NCBI RefSeq assembly: GCF_026230105.1
Contig: NC_079482.1
Location: 16,926,001 to 16,990,000 of the forward strand
Length of the DNA: 64,000 bases
Direction: 5' to 3'
Source of the DNA: Diorhabda sublineata
Lineage: Eukaryota; Arthropoda; Insecta; Coleoptera; Chrysomelidae
This document shows, piece by piece, positions 1-10,599 of the stretch. The notes under the pieces are model-generated. The model was not told the origin of the DNA, did no database searches, and saw only the letters and a program-made list of their open reading frames with translations. Each line of letters opens with the position of its first letter. Position 1 is the stretch's first letter. Position numbers and translations under genes: made by a program.

Positions 1-236
1 TGTAGTAGATGCAGATGAATCTTAATTTGTTCAAGAGGTTTGTTTGTGTAAATATGTTTCAAAGAACTCGGGGCATTTAAGGAGTGTTATCTAAATTATT
101 AGTCTATCAAAAGGTATTTTATAGAAAATTGGGAAACTGTCTGTTCTTTCTTAGCGTTTGTGAAATCGTTCGAGGTACGAAGTATTCAAATATTTTCTGT
201 TTTTTGCATTTTCATAGATATTTTAACATCGTAATG

Positions 237-993
237 TATTTTTTCTACGACCGTGCGTTTTAACCCACTTTCCCGCACGCATTTTAGCTTTGAAAGTGTC
301 ACTTTCCCGCACTAGTGCGGGAAAGTAAAATTATGCACATTTTGACCATATTAGATAGTTTTTCACTTCTGAGATTATAACTATTGTTACTACAGGTAAA
401 TAAATATTTACGAAATAGTCCATCAAACAAAATTTAAACCTCTTCTAGCTTTTTGTAGCATTTTTAATTTTTTGAAAATATAAAATAATACAGATATTTT
501 TTATATAACCATGTAATTGTTACTAAAACGTCAAAGTTGTTCAAAACGTCTTGGAAGTGACCGAATAAGTGCAATCTCCTTCTAAATTAAACCATATTAA
601 ACCGAATCCGATACAATAATATTAATTCATCATCAACCGAGGAAGAACTTCCCGAAGCCATTTTGAAGGCTGCAAATGAAACTAATTCCGAGCTGTTACC
701 TGCCAAATGATTTAAAACCGTTGCCGTCACCGTCATCGTCATCTTTATGCGACCTGCAACCGATGCGATCCTCATCGACCTCATCTACCCTCCAGTTGAA
801 ACCAAATAACTCCACTGGATCGGCAATTCTTACTAGTCTACAGAATGCAACAAATTGTGTTTTCAATATTAATATTTATAATAATTAGTAGTTTTTAGTT
901 ACAGTTTTTTATATTGTTATGTTTGTTGGATTAAAATAATTTTTGAAAAATGGGTTGGTATACTTTTTTGTATATACGGTCGTAGAAAAAATA
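237..993 (+). mobile_element. Internally deleted Crypton-like element (candidate)
   Basis: Positions 624-710 read as an N-terminal piece with the segments TEEELPEAILKAAN and SELLPAK, which resembles the start of the Crypton-like tyrosine-recombinase proteins found in many arthropod genomes. The frame then breaks, and 790-888 ends in STGSAILTSLQN and CVFNINIYNN, resembling the C-terminal tail of the same proteins, so the catalytic middle appears deleted. The outer edges 237-254 and 976-993 are near-perfect inverted copies of a TTTTTTCTACGACCGT block. No intact ORF remains. Boundaries and family are inferred by eye; the recombinase relic at 1475-2430 supports the call. Confidence 0.45.
301..326. 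repeat. 26 bp perfect palindrome with CCCGCAC arms
   Basis: The arms are ACTTTCCCGCACT and its exact reverse complement, with no spacer. Close copies of the ACTTTCCCGCAC arm occur singly near 268, 1020 and 1100, and an inverted degenerate copy near 1083. It is much more GC-rich than the surroundings. It may be a terminal or recombinase-binding motif of the Crypton-like element. Confidence 0.6.
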
Positions 994-1474
994 ATGTTCC
1001 TAACACATGCGTAAAGTGTCTTTCCCGCACTTGACCGCTTGCCCGAACTCTTCTCCGCGTCGTTCGGGACAACTGCAGTCGCGTGCGAGAAAGTATCACT
1101 TTCCGCACTTGTTAGGAAAATAACTATTTCAATACCATCGAAAAGTAGAGATTTCAACGAACAAAAAATCTTTGAAATTTTTTTAAAAAAAAACCATATT
1201 GAGACGTGAGAATTTTCGATCGAAAAATAGGATATTAAGTCAAAGTGCGGTAAAAAAATTAATTTTAAATTAAAAAAAGTGTGTTTGGGACATAAAACAA
1301 GAAGTACTAGTATTTTTCCCGTTATAGCGACAATTAGATCTGCGTTACTAAGGAAACTTTTAAAATAATCAAATAGCTGTCAATTCAATTTTTTGATATG
1401 ATTTAAAGAATTGTGAACTTGGTGAATGTTCAGTATTTTCAATACTATAAAGAAAGAAATGTCTGGCTTTTTTT

Positions 1475-2430
1475 GACACCGCAACTAGTAGAAGTAGCCA
1501 AAGTAGCGTCACAAAAATTATTGCTAGCTATATCGCGGAAAATTCATGGAATGGAAGATGGAAAAAACATGCAGCTCTTTCTCGGAAACCATGTTATTCA
1601 TTGGCCTAGTTTTCATTATTGGCGCAACAACAAAAGCCACCAACAATGTGGTCGAATTATTCAATGATTGAAAGTATGTTACGACCCAATAATAATGTAG
1701 ACAAAATATTTCAAACTAATTACATTTCTGAAACAAAATGGGAAATGTTCAAAGCCCAAAAAAGCTGAGATTTACACAAATTAGTGGTTTTTTAAATAAT
1801 GCTTCCGAGGAATTTTATCAAGGTTGTTGTTGTTTTGGGATTACAGGAGCTTGTCGAATTTATGAATTCAGCCAGGTAACATTAGATGATATTGAAGTTT
1901 CGGTATTGTTATTAACAGTTAAACTTAAGTAAACACAGAATGATATAAACAGGATATTTGTGGTTACAGATAAATATGTTAAATTTTGCCGAATTTACGT
2001 AGTCCTTCGTCCAGCAGCAGCAAAGGATCGCCGCCTATTTTATGCATATCACAATGGAAAATGCATCAAATCAGGTTGTGGGTAAAAATCAGGTTACCGG
2101 AACAGTGACTAACTTTCTTCAACTTCAACTCATATTCATTTCCAAAATCGACTACTACACTTTTAGTTAAATATGGAGGAGACTTGATGACACTAAATAA
2201 ACATGGCGGCTGGATCGCTGAAGGGTATGTTGATGTATCGTTAGCACACAGGACAGAAATAGCTTGTGTGTTTAGAACGTGTGATAGTGCTGAAATAATA
2301 TAGGATTTGTGACCAAGTACATCAACGGGAGTTATAACGGCAGGACGAAATATAATTTCGATACAAGAAAATTCGACTGTTGTATCGAATAATTTAAGGA
2401 ACGTGTCATTTATGCAATGCACATTTAATA
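1475..2430 (+). pseudogene. Decayed Crypton-like tyrosine recombinase
   Basis: Three reading frames must be joined to follow the homology. Around 1540-1600 the piece KFMEWKMEKTCSSFSE matches the N-terminal SAM-like domain, and near 1640-1700 WSNYSMIESMLRPNNNVD follows in another frame. At 1800-1900 comes a segment ending GITGACRIYE and VTLDDIE, the box holding the first catalytic arginine. At 2005-2060 there is LRPAAAKDRR and YHNGKC. At 2202-2228 HGGW and AEGY supply the family's conserved H/W and the tyrosine nucleophile. The usual GHSFRR box before HGGW is destroyed. Such proteins cut and rejoin DNA through a covalent tyrosine. This copy cannot be functional. Confidence 0.65.
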
Positions 2431-2449
2431 ATTATATTTTTGATTTAAA

Positions 2450-4590
2450 GTAAATGTAACTTTATTATATAATGAAATATTCTAAAATTAAATATCTACC
2501 TTCGCTTATGAATTTTTCTTCCAGCGTATAATAATATCTGTATTATCTTCGGCAACGTAGATCGTAGGAATAATATGTCCTTTTACTAGTAAAATAATGA
2601 ACGCTCATTATTGTACTAGTAACAAAATAATGAGAAACGATAGCAACCTCTTATTAAGGGCGTTGTAACCAAATAGGCAGGAACTGTCTTATTTTTATTT
2701 AATTTGATGTTTGTCAGTTTTGGAAAGTGTATTGTAAAAATATCTCAAGAAAAAGAATTTTAATGTATTATTTTTATGCTTAAAGAAAAAATAGTATATG
2801 TCACTAGGAGCAGAAGACCCATTATATGTTTCGCCCAGTTTGCACAGCATCGGTTAATGCCTCGGTAGTGCAAGAATCTGTACTCAACAATAATGATAGC
2901 CTTCTACTCCTATTAACCTCAAAGAAAATAATAATAATCGTTCACGAGTGGAACACCGTTAGGGGAAAGTCCTAGCAATTAAAATTAGATAATTCTCTCA
3001 TAAACTTCAAATTAAATTACAAAGCAATTTACTTTTTGACTTTTCTTTCAACAACTTTGACGTTTCTTCCTTTGTTATGTCAAAATCTTCTTTTAATAAA
3101 GACTTTATTCATCTAGACCTTGTAACCAGCCTAAATTATTAAAGTCCGCCTGTAATTACATCCATTGTTCAAATAATTCACAACATGAATATTATTAAAA
3201 CTTAAGCAAAGTCAAATGATATTCATGAAGTGAAGCAAGATGCATTCCAGGAGCATATTCCCATTGGAAACCAGTAGAAAGGTGTAGAAACTAACATAGT
3301 CAGATAAACTATAAAAATTAGAAACATTTTTTCATATTATATGTATATAAATAATATGGAACTTGTATTATATATTATGAAAAATACATTCTTCTTCTCT
3401 TGCAACATATATTTCTTAAGTTTGTGACTCGAACTAATAAATCTCAAGTCCGTTATGATACAAGACACGTAAAGTTTAAAGTACTATTTTTAAATGATAA
3501 AAAATATTTTGACGTAATATAAAAAAGTGTAAATACAAAATTTGGAAATATGTTTATTATCTACAACTTTCCTCTCTAACTCTTTTCCGTAGGACTTGTA
3601 GTTTTTCCGAAAATCGAAATAAGCCGTTTTTTACCTCCTCCTACTTCCCGTCCGCAAATTATTTATCCTTTCATTTATATTATATTCTCTTTTTTTCGCA
3701 ATTGGTTTCATCCAACTACTATTTTTTTATTTAAAAAAGTATCGGTCCTGTTCAATTGATATTTGTTCATTAACAATTAAATAAAAGGTCCATTAACCGA
3801 AAGTTGTAACTGAAATGCGAATTTATAGTGTTCAAGAAAACGGCTTCCATCTCTAATTTCATTCCATCGAATCAACTATGCACTGTGGCTTCTTGACTCA
3901 TATCGCATGCCCAGACACATCTTCTTTACCTAACGATCCTGATTCTCTTACTATATCGACGCTGCTGTAGTTCTGCATAATGGTTCGATTGTAGTGCTCT
4001 ATTTGTCTTGATCGTTTTTTATTTTCCGCTCGAACGCACGTTAGATCTTGGAATTTTAAAGATATTGGTCTTATAGTTAATGACACGAATACTTTCGAAT
4101 ATATATAATAGGGTAACTAATAATTAAAAAAGTTCATAATATCTGTCTTTTTATTAAAATTTTGGTTGTATACAGTAAATGTTCGATCCGAAAGCAACAG
4201 TGAGCTTTTGAAACACCAAAGCTATATGAACTTCTATGGATTTCCAAATCCAAATTAAAGTTGAATAAGACATTTGATTTTTTGTTTGTTGTGTACATGT
4301 TTCTTTTCAATTCTTTACGCAAATTTTATAATGAAAGGCACAATGGTATCCAGTTCCTTTCACTTATGCTATTGGTATCTAAATTATTTCTGATAACATT
4401 GATAAGAAGTAACAATGCAAAATTTTATTTCTAGCGAGCTACTATGGCCACTGAGGTGCGGTTCCAATGTATTATTACAAGCATACAAACACACTATGAA
4501 TATACAATTGTTCTATAATTTGTAATAAAAGTGCACATCTTTGGGAAATTGGGATTAGTAGGTAATTTGTTCCGAAACTTTGTCTTTAGG
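2450..4590. other. Intergenic, no gene recognised
   Basis: AT-rich sequence with only short random ORFs. Around 3540-3660 is a stretch resembling a common arthropod repeat (CCGAAAATCGAAATAAGCC), but it could not be classified. No splice-linked coding signal was found on either strand. Confidence 0.5.
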
Positions 4591-5194
4591 CTAATAGTGA
4601 AATTGTAGTACAGTTGGTACAAATGGGTCTCGAGGCATTAGATAACCATGTGTGGATCCATCCTTACTTTTCTTATAAAGTTAAATCTTGCTTTGAGTCG
4701 CTTGGCAAATTTCTTGGTTGAGAGTTACCTATCGAGTGGTATTTGTGCAGCAATTCTTCCTTTTGGTCTCTTAATTCGTCACCCAAAATGCCAATATGGG
4801 AAGGTACCCAAATGACAGTCACTATTATTTTAAAGAATGTTGCAACTAGCTTATAATATGGGAATTGTAGTATGCTACATAGTTTGCTTAAGTCGATGCT
4901 GCTTGTAGAAGAAGAGTTGATTTTATTGGATTGATGACTCTGTAACTGCGTAGCCTACTATTTGTATGCGTCTCCTTGTATGATATTAAAACATAGTTAC
5001 AATCAATTCTATATCTTTCAAGGTATTTTATTTAAGTAGTTGGTGGGGTGTTGTGTGTTGTGGGTATAGGGAATAGGAAAAGAGCTTCTTTGTAAAAGGT
5101 CAATGCCGTCAAGAAGCTGTGATAAAATAAATGGCATTGGTTTTATTACTGAGATGGTTGATGAATTGTTAGAGTTTAATATAAGAAGAAGGTA

Positions 5195-5345
5195 TTGAAC
5201 ACATTGTTTTTATAACAACTACAACAAAATATATAATTACATTGTCTGACGTGCGTTTCGATAACCATATTATCCTCTTCAGAGTCTGGAATAAAACTCA
5301 AAAGTGTTTATTGAATCGCGCGTCAGAAAATATAAACGATTCCAG
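5195..5345. repeat. Dispersed inverted-repeat family, copy A
   Basis: It starts with TTGAACACA, runs through an AATTACATTGTCTGACG block, and ends with a second, inverted GCGCGTCAGA block near 5327-5337. It belongs to the same family as the better-preserved copy at 7901-8082. It interrupts the LINE relic at 4600-5640. Its right arm is diverged, so that boundary is approximate. Confidence 0.55.
5244..5289 (-). ncRNA. Hammerhead-ribozyme-like motif (copy A)
   Basis: On the minus strand the order is CTGAAGA (5282-5276), a stem-loop GGATAATATGGTTATC (5275-5260), GAAA (5259-5256), a tiny stem III CGCACG (5255-5250), then TC with predicted cleavage after 5248, and AGACA. This matches the hammerhead consensus CUGANGA - stem II - GAAA - stem III - UH. 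Stem I is weak: three of its first four pairs form. Short stem III hammerheads are known from Penelope-like elements. Activity is not shown by sequence alone. Confidence 0.5.
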
Positions 5346-6008
5346 TACTTACAACAAATATAAGGGAAACAGGATTGAAAAGATTAGAAAGAAGAAATTG
5401 CTGTTGTTTAATCTTGTGCGGACACACTAGCTCCACATAAAGGGCTGAATCTAAAGTCTGATTTGTAGTCATATAAAGAACAACCGTAGTCTAGCTTTTA
5501 GCGAATTAGAGTCCTGTATATTTTAATATAAGAAGTTTTAGAGCCTATCGTCCTTCCTCTTCATTGGTAATGTGGGAGGATGCTTAGAATGTTTAATTGT
5601 TAAATGCCAAGTTATCACCGTGTATAATGAAAAAATAACTTCAAGCAAAAGTTCTAGTTTGCAATAATTATTAAGGAAGATTTTTTTCCTTAGCATTTAC
5701 TTTGTTATATTTTTAAAAAATTAGTCTTTAGACTATAATATAATGGTTCTCTCTAGAGCCGCAATGTTCTCAACTGCTAGATATATGCATACATTTATTG
5801 AAATTTCGATAACGTTATTTTTTGTTAATAATGAGTTTCATTTGCATAAAAATTGTAGTTTCCCGAAGATATTATGAACAAATTCAATCAAAATAATTGC
5901 ATAGCTTTATGTTTAACTTCTCATAAAAAAATGATTTTATTGGTACGAAGGGAGAAAGAAAGAAAAAAAACAAGGAAAAGATGGTACCCACAGGTGATGG
6001 AAGACCTA

Positions 6009-6025
6009 AGAGAGAGAGAGAGAGA
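6009..6025. repeat. (AG)n microsatellite
   Basis: About eight AG units within a purine-rich stretch (5940-6070). Confidence 0.8.
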
Positions 6026-6209
6026 AATTTAGGACTGGAAAACGAAAGCAAAAAATAGAGTGGAAAAGAATCACTTCCATGCTATGGGCCTAGAAGGTCA
6101 GCGTAAAGCACCTATATATATTTTCTTCTTTTGGTTGAATTAATATTACAGATTCTTGGGATACTTGAAAGTATGTATCTGATTTAGTTAGTATGACTGT
6201 CCGCTCATC

Positions 6210-6850
6210 TAGACTATCAGGTGAATACAGTAAAACTCAATCCTGGTAACTGAAATTGTTCCTCAAGTGTTCAATCGGGTTGATATAGGACTTATCGATC
6301 CAAAACATGAATATCTACTCCTTGGAAGTAATTTTGCACCATCTTATATAAGGGTTGACATGTATTATCATTAATAGCATTTCATTTCTCATAAATGGGG
6401 AACGTCGCATTACAACAGAGTCTAAAATGTAAAATTGTCAATAGATCGCACCTTATGATCACTAGATCAGTGTTAATACCCAAACTAATTGCGCTCCATA
6501 AAAATAACTTATCCATGAACAATACACTGCTTCATCTGCGTGGCCCAATTTTGATATTCTCCCGCTAAATTGAAACATTTTATGCGATGTTTACGGTTAG
6601 AAGAGGACAGTTGAGGCTCTATATGGAGTAATACTGCTTAATACCAACCTTCGACGTACTTATCGTACGTATCGTATCAATGAACCAGTTCTTTTTATAG
6701 TGCAATAGTTGTAGTGATTTGGTAGTACCTGTATTATCAAAAATCGATGTAGCTGTGGCATTCTTGCCTAGAGGTCGCATCTCTCAATACCGTGCCAGTG
6801 TTCCGAAGTTCGTAGATTGGGTCACGCCATAGCAGGGAGCTAAGTGAACT
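6210..6850 (-). pseudogene. Tc1-like transposase fragment
   Basis: On the minus strand near 6370-6300 one frame gives DNTCQPLYKMVQNYFQ, corresponding to the DN-containing catalytic block. After a frame shift comes INPIEHLRNNF, which is the Tc1 NPIEH box carrying the third catalytic residue (Glu). Weaker similarity continues upstream (to about 6850), including a piece like the AxEHxNWxxxxWKxVxxxDE block around 6590-6490. The ORF is broken many times. Confidence 0.5.
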
Positions 6851-6859
6851 TGTGTATCA

Positions 6860-7895
6860 CCTATTTCCACGGATGCTATCACACTAGCATATTCTTAACG
6901 TTAAATATTTCTGATTAGTTGCGTTACTAAGCTGTTAGAAATCAACAAAAGCAGCGGAGAATTGCAAGCCATCATAAACAAACTATAATTCAACGTGCGA
7001 GTAATATATGCGTAAATATTATGAATCATTGTATAGTATCATGTAATTCAGTTCGGAACCATGGTTTTTTCAAGTAATTAGGTTAATCTTTATATTTTCA
7101 CAAGATTTAATATTTGCTTCAATCCTATTATCATTTCCTATATCATTTTGATTAATAATTTAATTCTTTTATTTGTGACAGACTGCATATAAATCCATAT
7201 TTAAAGAGAAAATTATAAGTCAATTAATTAAAAAACTAAACTTTCAATTAACAGTTTTATAACGCAAAAAACGACATTTATTTTTTTTTGAGGAATAAAA
7301 ATCGTATATAAATTTTAATATTTTCGTTTCATTTTGCATTTTAATAAAATTTTATACCTCTATGCGTTCCATAACGATAAATTATTCACATTTTTTTACA
7401 TCCTTTTTCTCATTTTACTACGTTGTTTGGTTGTAGATTAATCCATAATCTCGCGACACAATTTTGATATTAATTGAGAGCTACTTAAACTCCTAAAATT
7501 TTTTTTGATCCTAACATTTTATTTCGATCAGAAAAACTTCCTTTACAATAATCAATTGGAAAAATTACTATAATTTTCATGTGGAAATGAATATTTGTTT
7601 GCACAAATACATTCTTTTGAAGTTTGATAATAAGCCTTTTACATTTGAAACTCAATATTCAATATTTGTTTAAGTTTAATTTCACTTATATACCTTTCTT
7701 ATATTCAAGGTACTGATCAGTTTAATGTAGGCAGGCACAATAAGGAATCAGAATTATAATTGTTGAATAGAATGCGCATTTGCTGAATAACTGATATTAT
7801 CATTTGAAAAAAATATTGGTTCCTTGAATAGTAATTTTATTTTTACTATGACCTAAATTATTTTATATTGGAATTTCTGGAACTGTTTATGATAT
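6860..7895. other. Intergenic, no gene recognised
   Basis: Very AT-rich sequence with no conserved ORF or repeat that could be named. Confidence 0.5.
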
Positions 7896-7900
7896 TCATT

Positions 7901-8081
7901 CTGAACACACTATTTATACTACCACTACATCAACACTCACAATTACACTGTTTGACGCGGGTCTCTATAACCAAGTTATCGTCTTCAGAGACCGAAAGTA
8001 AACTGTTCAAATTAGTTATCAAAATGCGCGTCAGACAATGTAATTATGAATGTTGATGTAGTCGTAGTGTAAATGTGTTCA

Positions 8082-8082
<1 letters not shown>
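7901..8082. repeat. Dispersed inverted-repeat family, copy B (MITE-like, 182 bp)
   Basis: The left end begins CTGAACACA and the right end finishes with its inverse TGTGTTCAG. The arms continue inward for about 60 bp (ACTACATCAACA inverted as TGTTGATGTAGT; AATTACACTG inverted as AATGTAATT). The minus strand of the left half holds a mutated hammerhead-like core at 7993-7945, with CTGAAGA intact but GAAA altered. It abuts a TA microsatellite. No coding capacity. Confidence 0.7.

Positions 8083-8130
<48 letters not shown>
8083..8130. repeat. (TA)n microsatellite, left part
   Basis: Uninterrupted TA dinucleotides. The run is split from 10127-10165 by the transposon at 8131-10126, which targets TA. 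Confidence 0.9.
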
Positions 8131-8131
<1 letters not shown>

Positions 8132-8524
8132 TGTGCTTTTCAGATAAAAGTATCCACCTTTAATAACTTTTGTAATACTGCTATTTAGAAAAAATCCAAA
8201 AACACGTCAATTTATGTTGAAAGGGGCAAGCATTATGGCTTATTTGAACTTACTGGAAAAGCCACCCCCTCACCCCTAGCAGCATCCCCTTTATTTTTTT
8301 AAATTACTTTTCATATTTTTTATGTAAAATTTGGATACTCCTCTTTGAGCTGATTTCAAAAATGTATAATACTTGTAGGTTAAAGTGGTTAGTTTATGAG
8401 ATAAACAATTTTTCTTTTAAGAGCACAAATTTTACTTATTATTTACTTTCACCTTATTTGCCTGTACTAAAATGGGTTGTACAACAGTTCAAACTCTTTA
8501 ATCTTTTTAACTGTGCTATTTATT
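8131..8524 (+). repeat. Left terminal inverted repeat
   Basis: Matches the reverse complement of 9733-10126 almost throughout; the match stops just after CTATTTATT. Confidence 0.9.
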
Positions 8525-8646
8525 GTACTTAAAAAATCCAAACAACAAAAAACTCTACTTTTTATTAAAGTTTGACATTGTCAACTAGAATTTGTAGTCA
8601 CTATTGATAGTGTAATTTGATACATTATTTATTTTGTTTCTCTGAA

Positions 8647-9726
8647 ATGGTTTACTCTTTGCAAGAAAGAATTGAAATTGTAGGTTTATACTACCAAAAT
8701 AATAATTGTGCAAGAGCTGCTGCTAGAATATTTAACGAATTACATGACGGAAGACATGCAACTCATAAGTATGTAATTCAACTGATGGGGAAATTTACCA
8801 CAACAGGGTCTGTTTGCAATAAAGTGCATAAGCGAGATGGACTCGTAAATAACGAAGCAATCGAAGTGGCAATTTTAGGGCAAGTCAGCTTAGAGGCTCA
8901 ACAACCCCAATCGTTGTCAACAATAAGTAGAGCGATCGGTGTTTCATCTTCTACAGTTTTCCGAGTTCTACATAAATTCAAGTACCACCCATACAAAGTT
9001 AAGTTGGTGCACGAGTTGAATGAAGATGATTTTGATCGTCGTCTAGAGTTTTGCGAACCAATGACGCAAATTATCAATAACAATCCACAATTGTTAAACA
9101 ATATTTGCTTTTCTGATGAATGCTCATGGTCATTAAATGGCTTAGTAAGTAGGCATAATTGTAGATATTGGGCTGAAAGTGATCCACATATTATGCGTGA
9201 ATTCCATACACAACATCCCCAAAAGTTAAACGTTTGGTGTGGTATCCTAGGTGACCACATTGTCGGACCTTTCTTCATCAACGGAAATTTAAAAGGTGAA
9301 TCATATCTTGAGTTACTCAGGGAAGGGGTTGACCCACGTATTACAACAATAATAGAAAGTGATGATAACCTTTCCGAAGATTTACTGGTATTTCAACAAG
9401 ACGGAGCTCCCCCTCACTATGCTATGCCTGTCCGACAATTTTTAAACGAAACATTCCCCGCTCGTTGGATAGGTAGAAGGGGGCAGATGATGGAGTGGCC
9501 ACCTAGGTCACCGGATTTAACACCCCTAGACTTCTTTTTATGGGGGTATTTAAAAACAAAAGTTTATGGTACCCAACCAGAATCTCTGGATGATTTACGA
9601 GAGAGGATAGAAAATGAATGTCGAAAATTAAATCCAGCCGTATTAAACAATGTCAGAGAGGCATTTCAAAATAGATTATACAGTTGTATGGAAGTGAATG
9701 GTACTCATTTTGAACACTTATTGTAA
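8647..9726 (+). CDS. Tc1/mariner-superfamily transposase
   Basis: This is an intact 359-residue ORF from MVYSLQERIE; an upstream in-frame ATG at 8617 would add ten residues, but the internal start matches the usual family N-terminus. The first ~60 residues form the helix-turn-helix region of the DUF4817 type, then comes a second HTH (SLSTISRAIGVSSSTVFRVL). The catalytic DDE/D domain shows CFSDECSW, QQDGAPPHY and SPDLTPLDFFLWGYLK. If the third acid is the D of LTPLD, 42 residues separate the last two acids, more than the 34 of classic mariner or Tc1. It would catalyse cut-and-paste movement at TA sites. No stop or frameshift was seen. Confidence 0.92.
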   Translation: MVYSLQERIEIVGLYYQNNNCARAAARIFNELHDGRHATHKYVIQLMGKFTTTGSVCNKVHKRDGLVNNEAIEVAILGQVSLEAQQPQSLSTISRAIGVSSSTVFRVLHKFKYHPYKVKLVHELNEDDFDRRLEFCEPMTQIINNNPQLLNNICFSDECSWSLNGLVSRHNCRYWAESDPHIMREFHTQHPQKLNVWCGILGDHIVGPFFINGNLKGESYLELLREGVDPRITTIIESDDNLSEDLLVFQQDGAPPHYAMPVRQFLNETFPARWIGRRGQMMEWPPRSPDLTPLDFFLWGYLKTKVYGTQPESLDDLRERIENECRKLNPAVLNNVREAFQNRLYSCMEVNGTHFEHLL

Positions 9727-9732
9727 CTTCAT

Positions 9733-10123
9733 AATAAATAGCACAGTTAAAAAGATTAAAGAGTTTGAACTGTTGTACAACCCATTTTAGTACAGGCAAA
9801 TAAGGTGAAAGTAAATAATAAGTAAAATTTGTGCTCTTAAAAGAAAAATTGTTTATCTCAAAAACTAACCACTTTAACCTACAAGTATTATACATTTTTG
9901 AAATCAGCTCAAAGAGGAGTATCCAAATTTTACATAAAAAATATGAAAAGTAATTTAAAAAAATAAAGGGCTTGCTGCTAGGGGTGAGGGGGTGGCTTTT
10001 CCAGTAAGTTTAAATAAGCCATAATGCTTGCCCCTTCCAACATAAATTGACGTGTTTTTGGATTTTTCCTAAATACCAGTATTACAAAAGTTATTAAAGG
10101 TGGATACTTTTATCTAAAAAGCA

Positions 10124-10126
<3 letters not shown>
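9733..10126 (-). repeat. Right terminal inverted repeat
   Basis: Inverted copy of 8131-8524, starting seven bases after the transposase stop codon and ending with GCACTG before the TA run. Confidence 0.9.

Positions 10127-10165
<39 letters not shown>
10127..10165. repeat. (TA)n microsatellite, right part
   Basis: Continuation of the TA tract that the transposon split. Confidence 0.9.
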
Positions 10166-10169
<4 letters not shown>

Positions 10170-10229
10170 ACACATTCTGCCGACGTAATAAGATAACTTT
10201 TTCAATAGAATGACTATTTTAAAAAAACT

Positions 10230-10573
10230 ATTTTAAGTTTCAACAAAATCTTCTCCCACCTCTACACACTCAGTCCAGCGATTTTATAATTTTTTCAAAC
10301 TTATCTTTCTGATGTTATAATATGCGATCACCTTGCCATTTGTCTGAAATCACTTTCTATCAAGTCATTTCGAGTGATTGCAAACAGAAAGTAGTCAGAG
10401 GGAGTCAGATCAAATGAATATGACCGATAAGGCAATAAATCGTAACTAAATTTGGCTAATGTTGCTACAACAATAACAGAAATATCGTAGTAACATCGAA
10501 CTCCATTGTTCAACATATAGAGACGTGTTTTCTCAAGTTTGGCAACGAAGCATATCACCAATCTATTGTACAA
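10230..10573 (-). pseudogene. mariner transposase fragment (C-terminal half)
   Basis: The minus-strand frame reads SVIVVATLAKFSYDLLPY, then FDLTPSDYFLFAI and ESDFRQMAR. This is the mariner block around the third catalytic Asp (SPDLAPSDYxLF). The N-terminal half and the inverted repeats are absent, and the frame is open only for about 80 residues. Confidence 0.6.
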
Positions 10574-10599
10574 TCTATTTTTGCTTTTCTAAATGAGAT

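Larger units (their letters stand above)
4600..5640 (-). pseudogene. Broken non-LTR retrotransposon (RT end and RNase H)
   Basis: Read on the minus strand, 5620-5430 encodes pieces such as TSYIKIYRTLIR and KLDYGCSLYDYKSD, typical of the C-terminal part of a Jockey-like reverse transcriptase. After an interruption at about 5190-5400 the reading resumes, and 4890-4690 gives VTVIWVPSHIGILGDELRDQ, the last block of a LINE RNase H domain. Many stops and frame changes are present. The interruption coincides with a hammerhead-bearing repeat, so the repeat landed in an already resident LINE. Confidence 0.6.
8131..10126 (+). mobile_element. Tc1/mariner-superfamily transposon with long TIRs, apparently complete
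   Basis: The termini are CTGTGCTTTTCAGATAAAAG on the left and its inverse with two substitutions on the right. The arms are about 394 bp each (8131-8524 and 9733-10126) and differ at only about ten positions by eye. Between them is one uninterrupted transposase ORF. Both outer flanks are TA repeats, fitting a TA target. Intact ORF and similar arms suggest a recent insertion. Confidence 0.9.

Noticed and set aside
8898..9281. 127-codon minus-strand ORF
   Set aside because: Antisense to the intact transposase.
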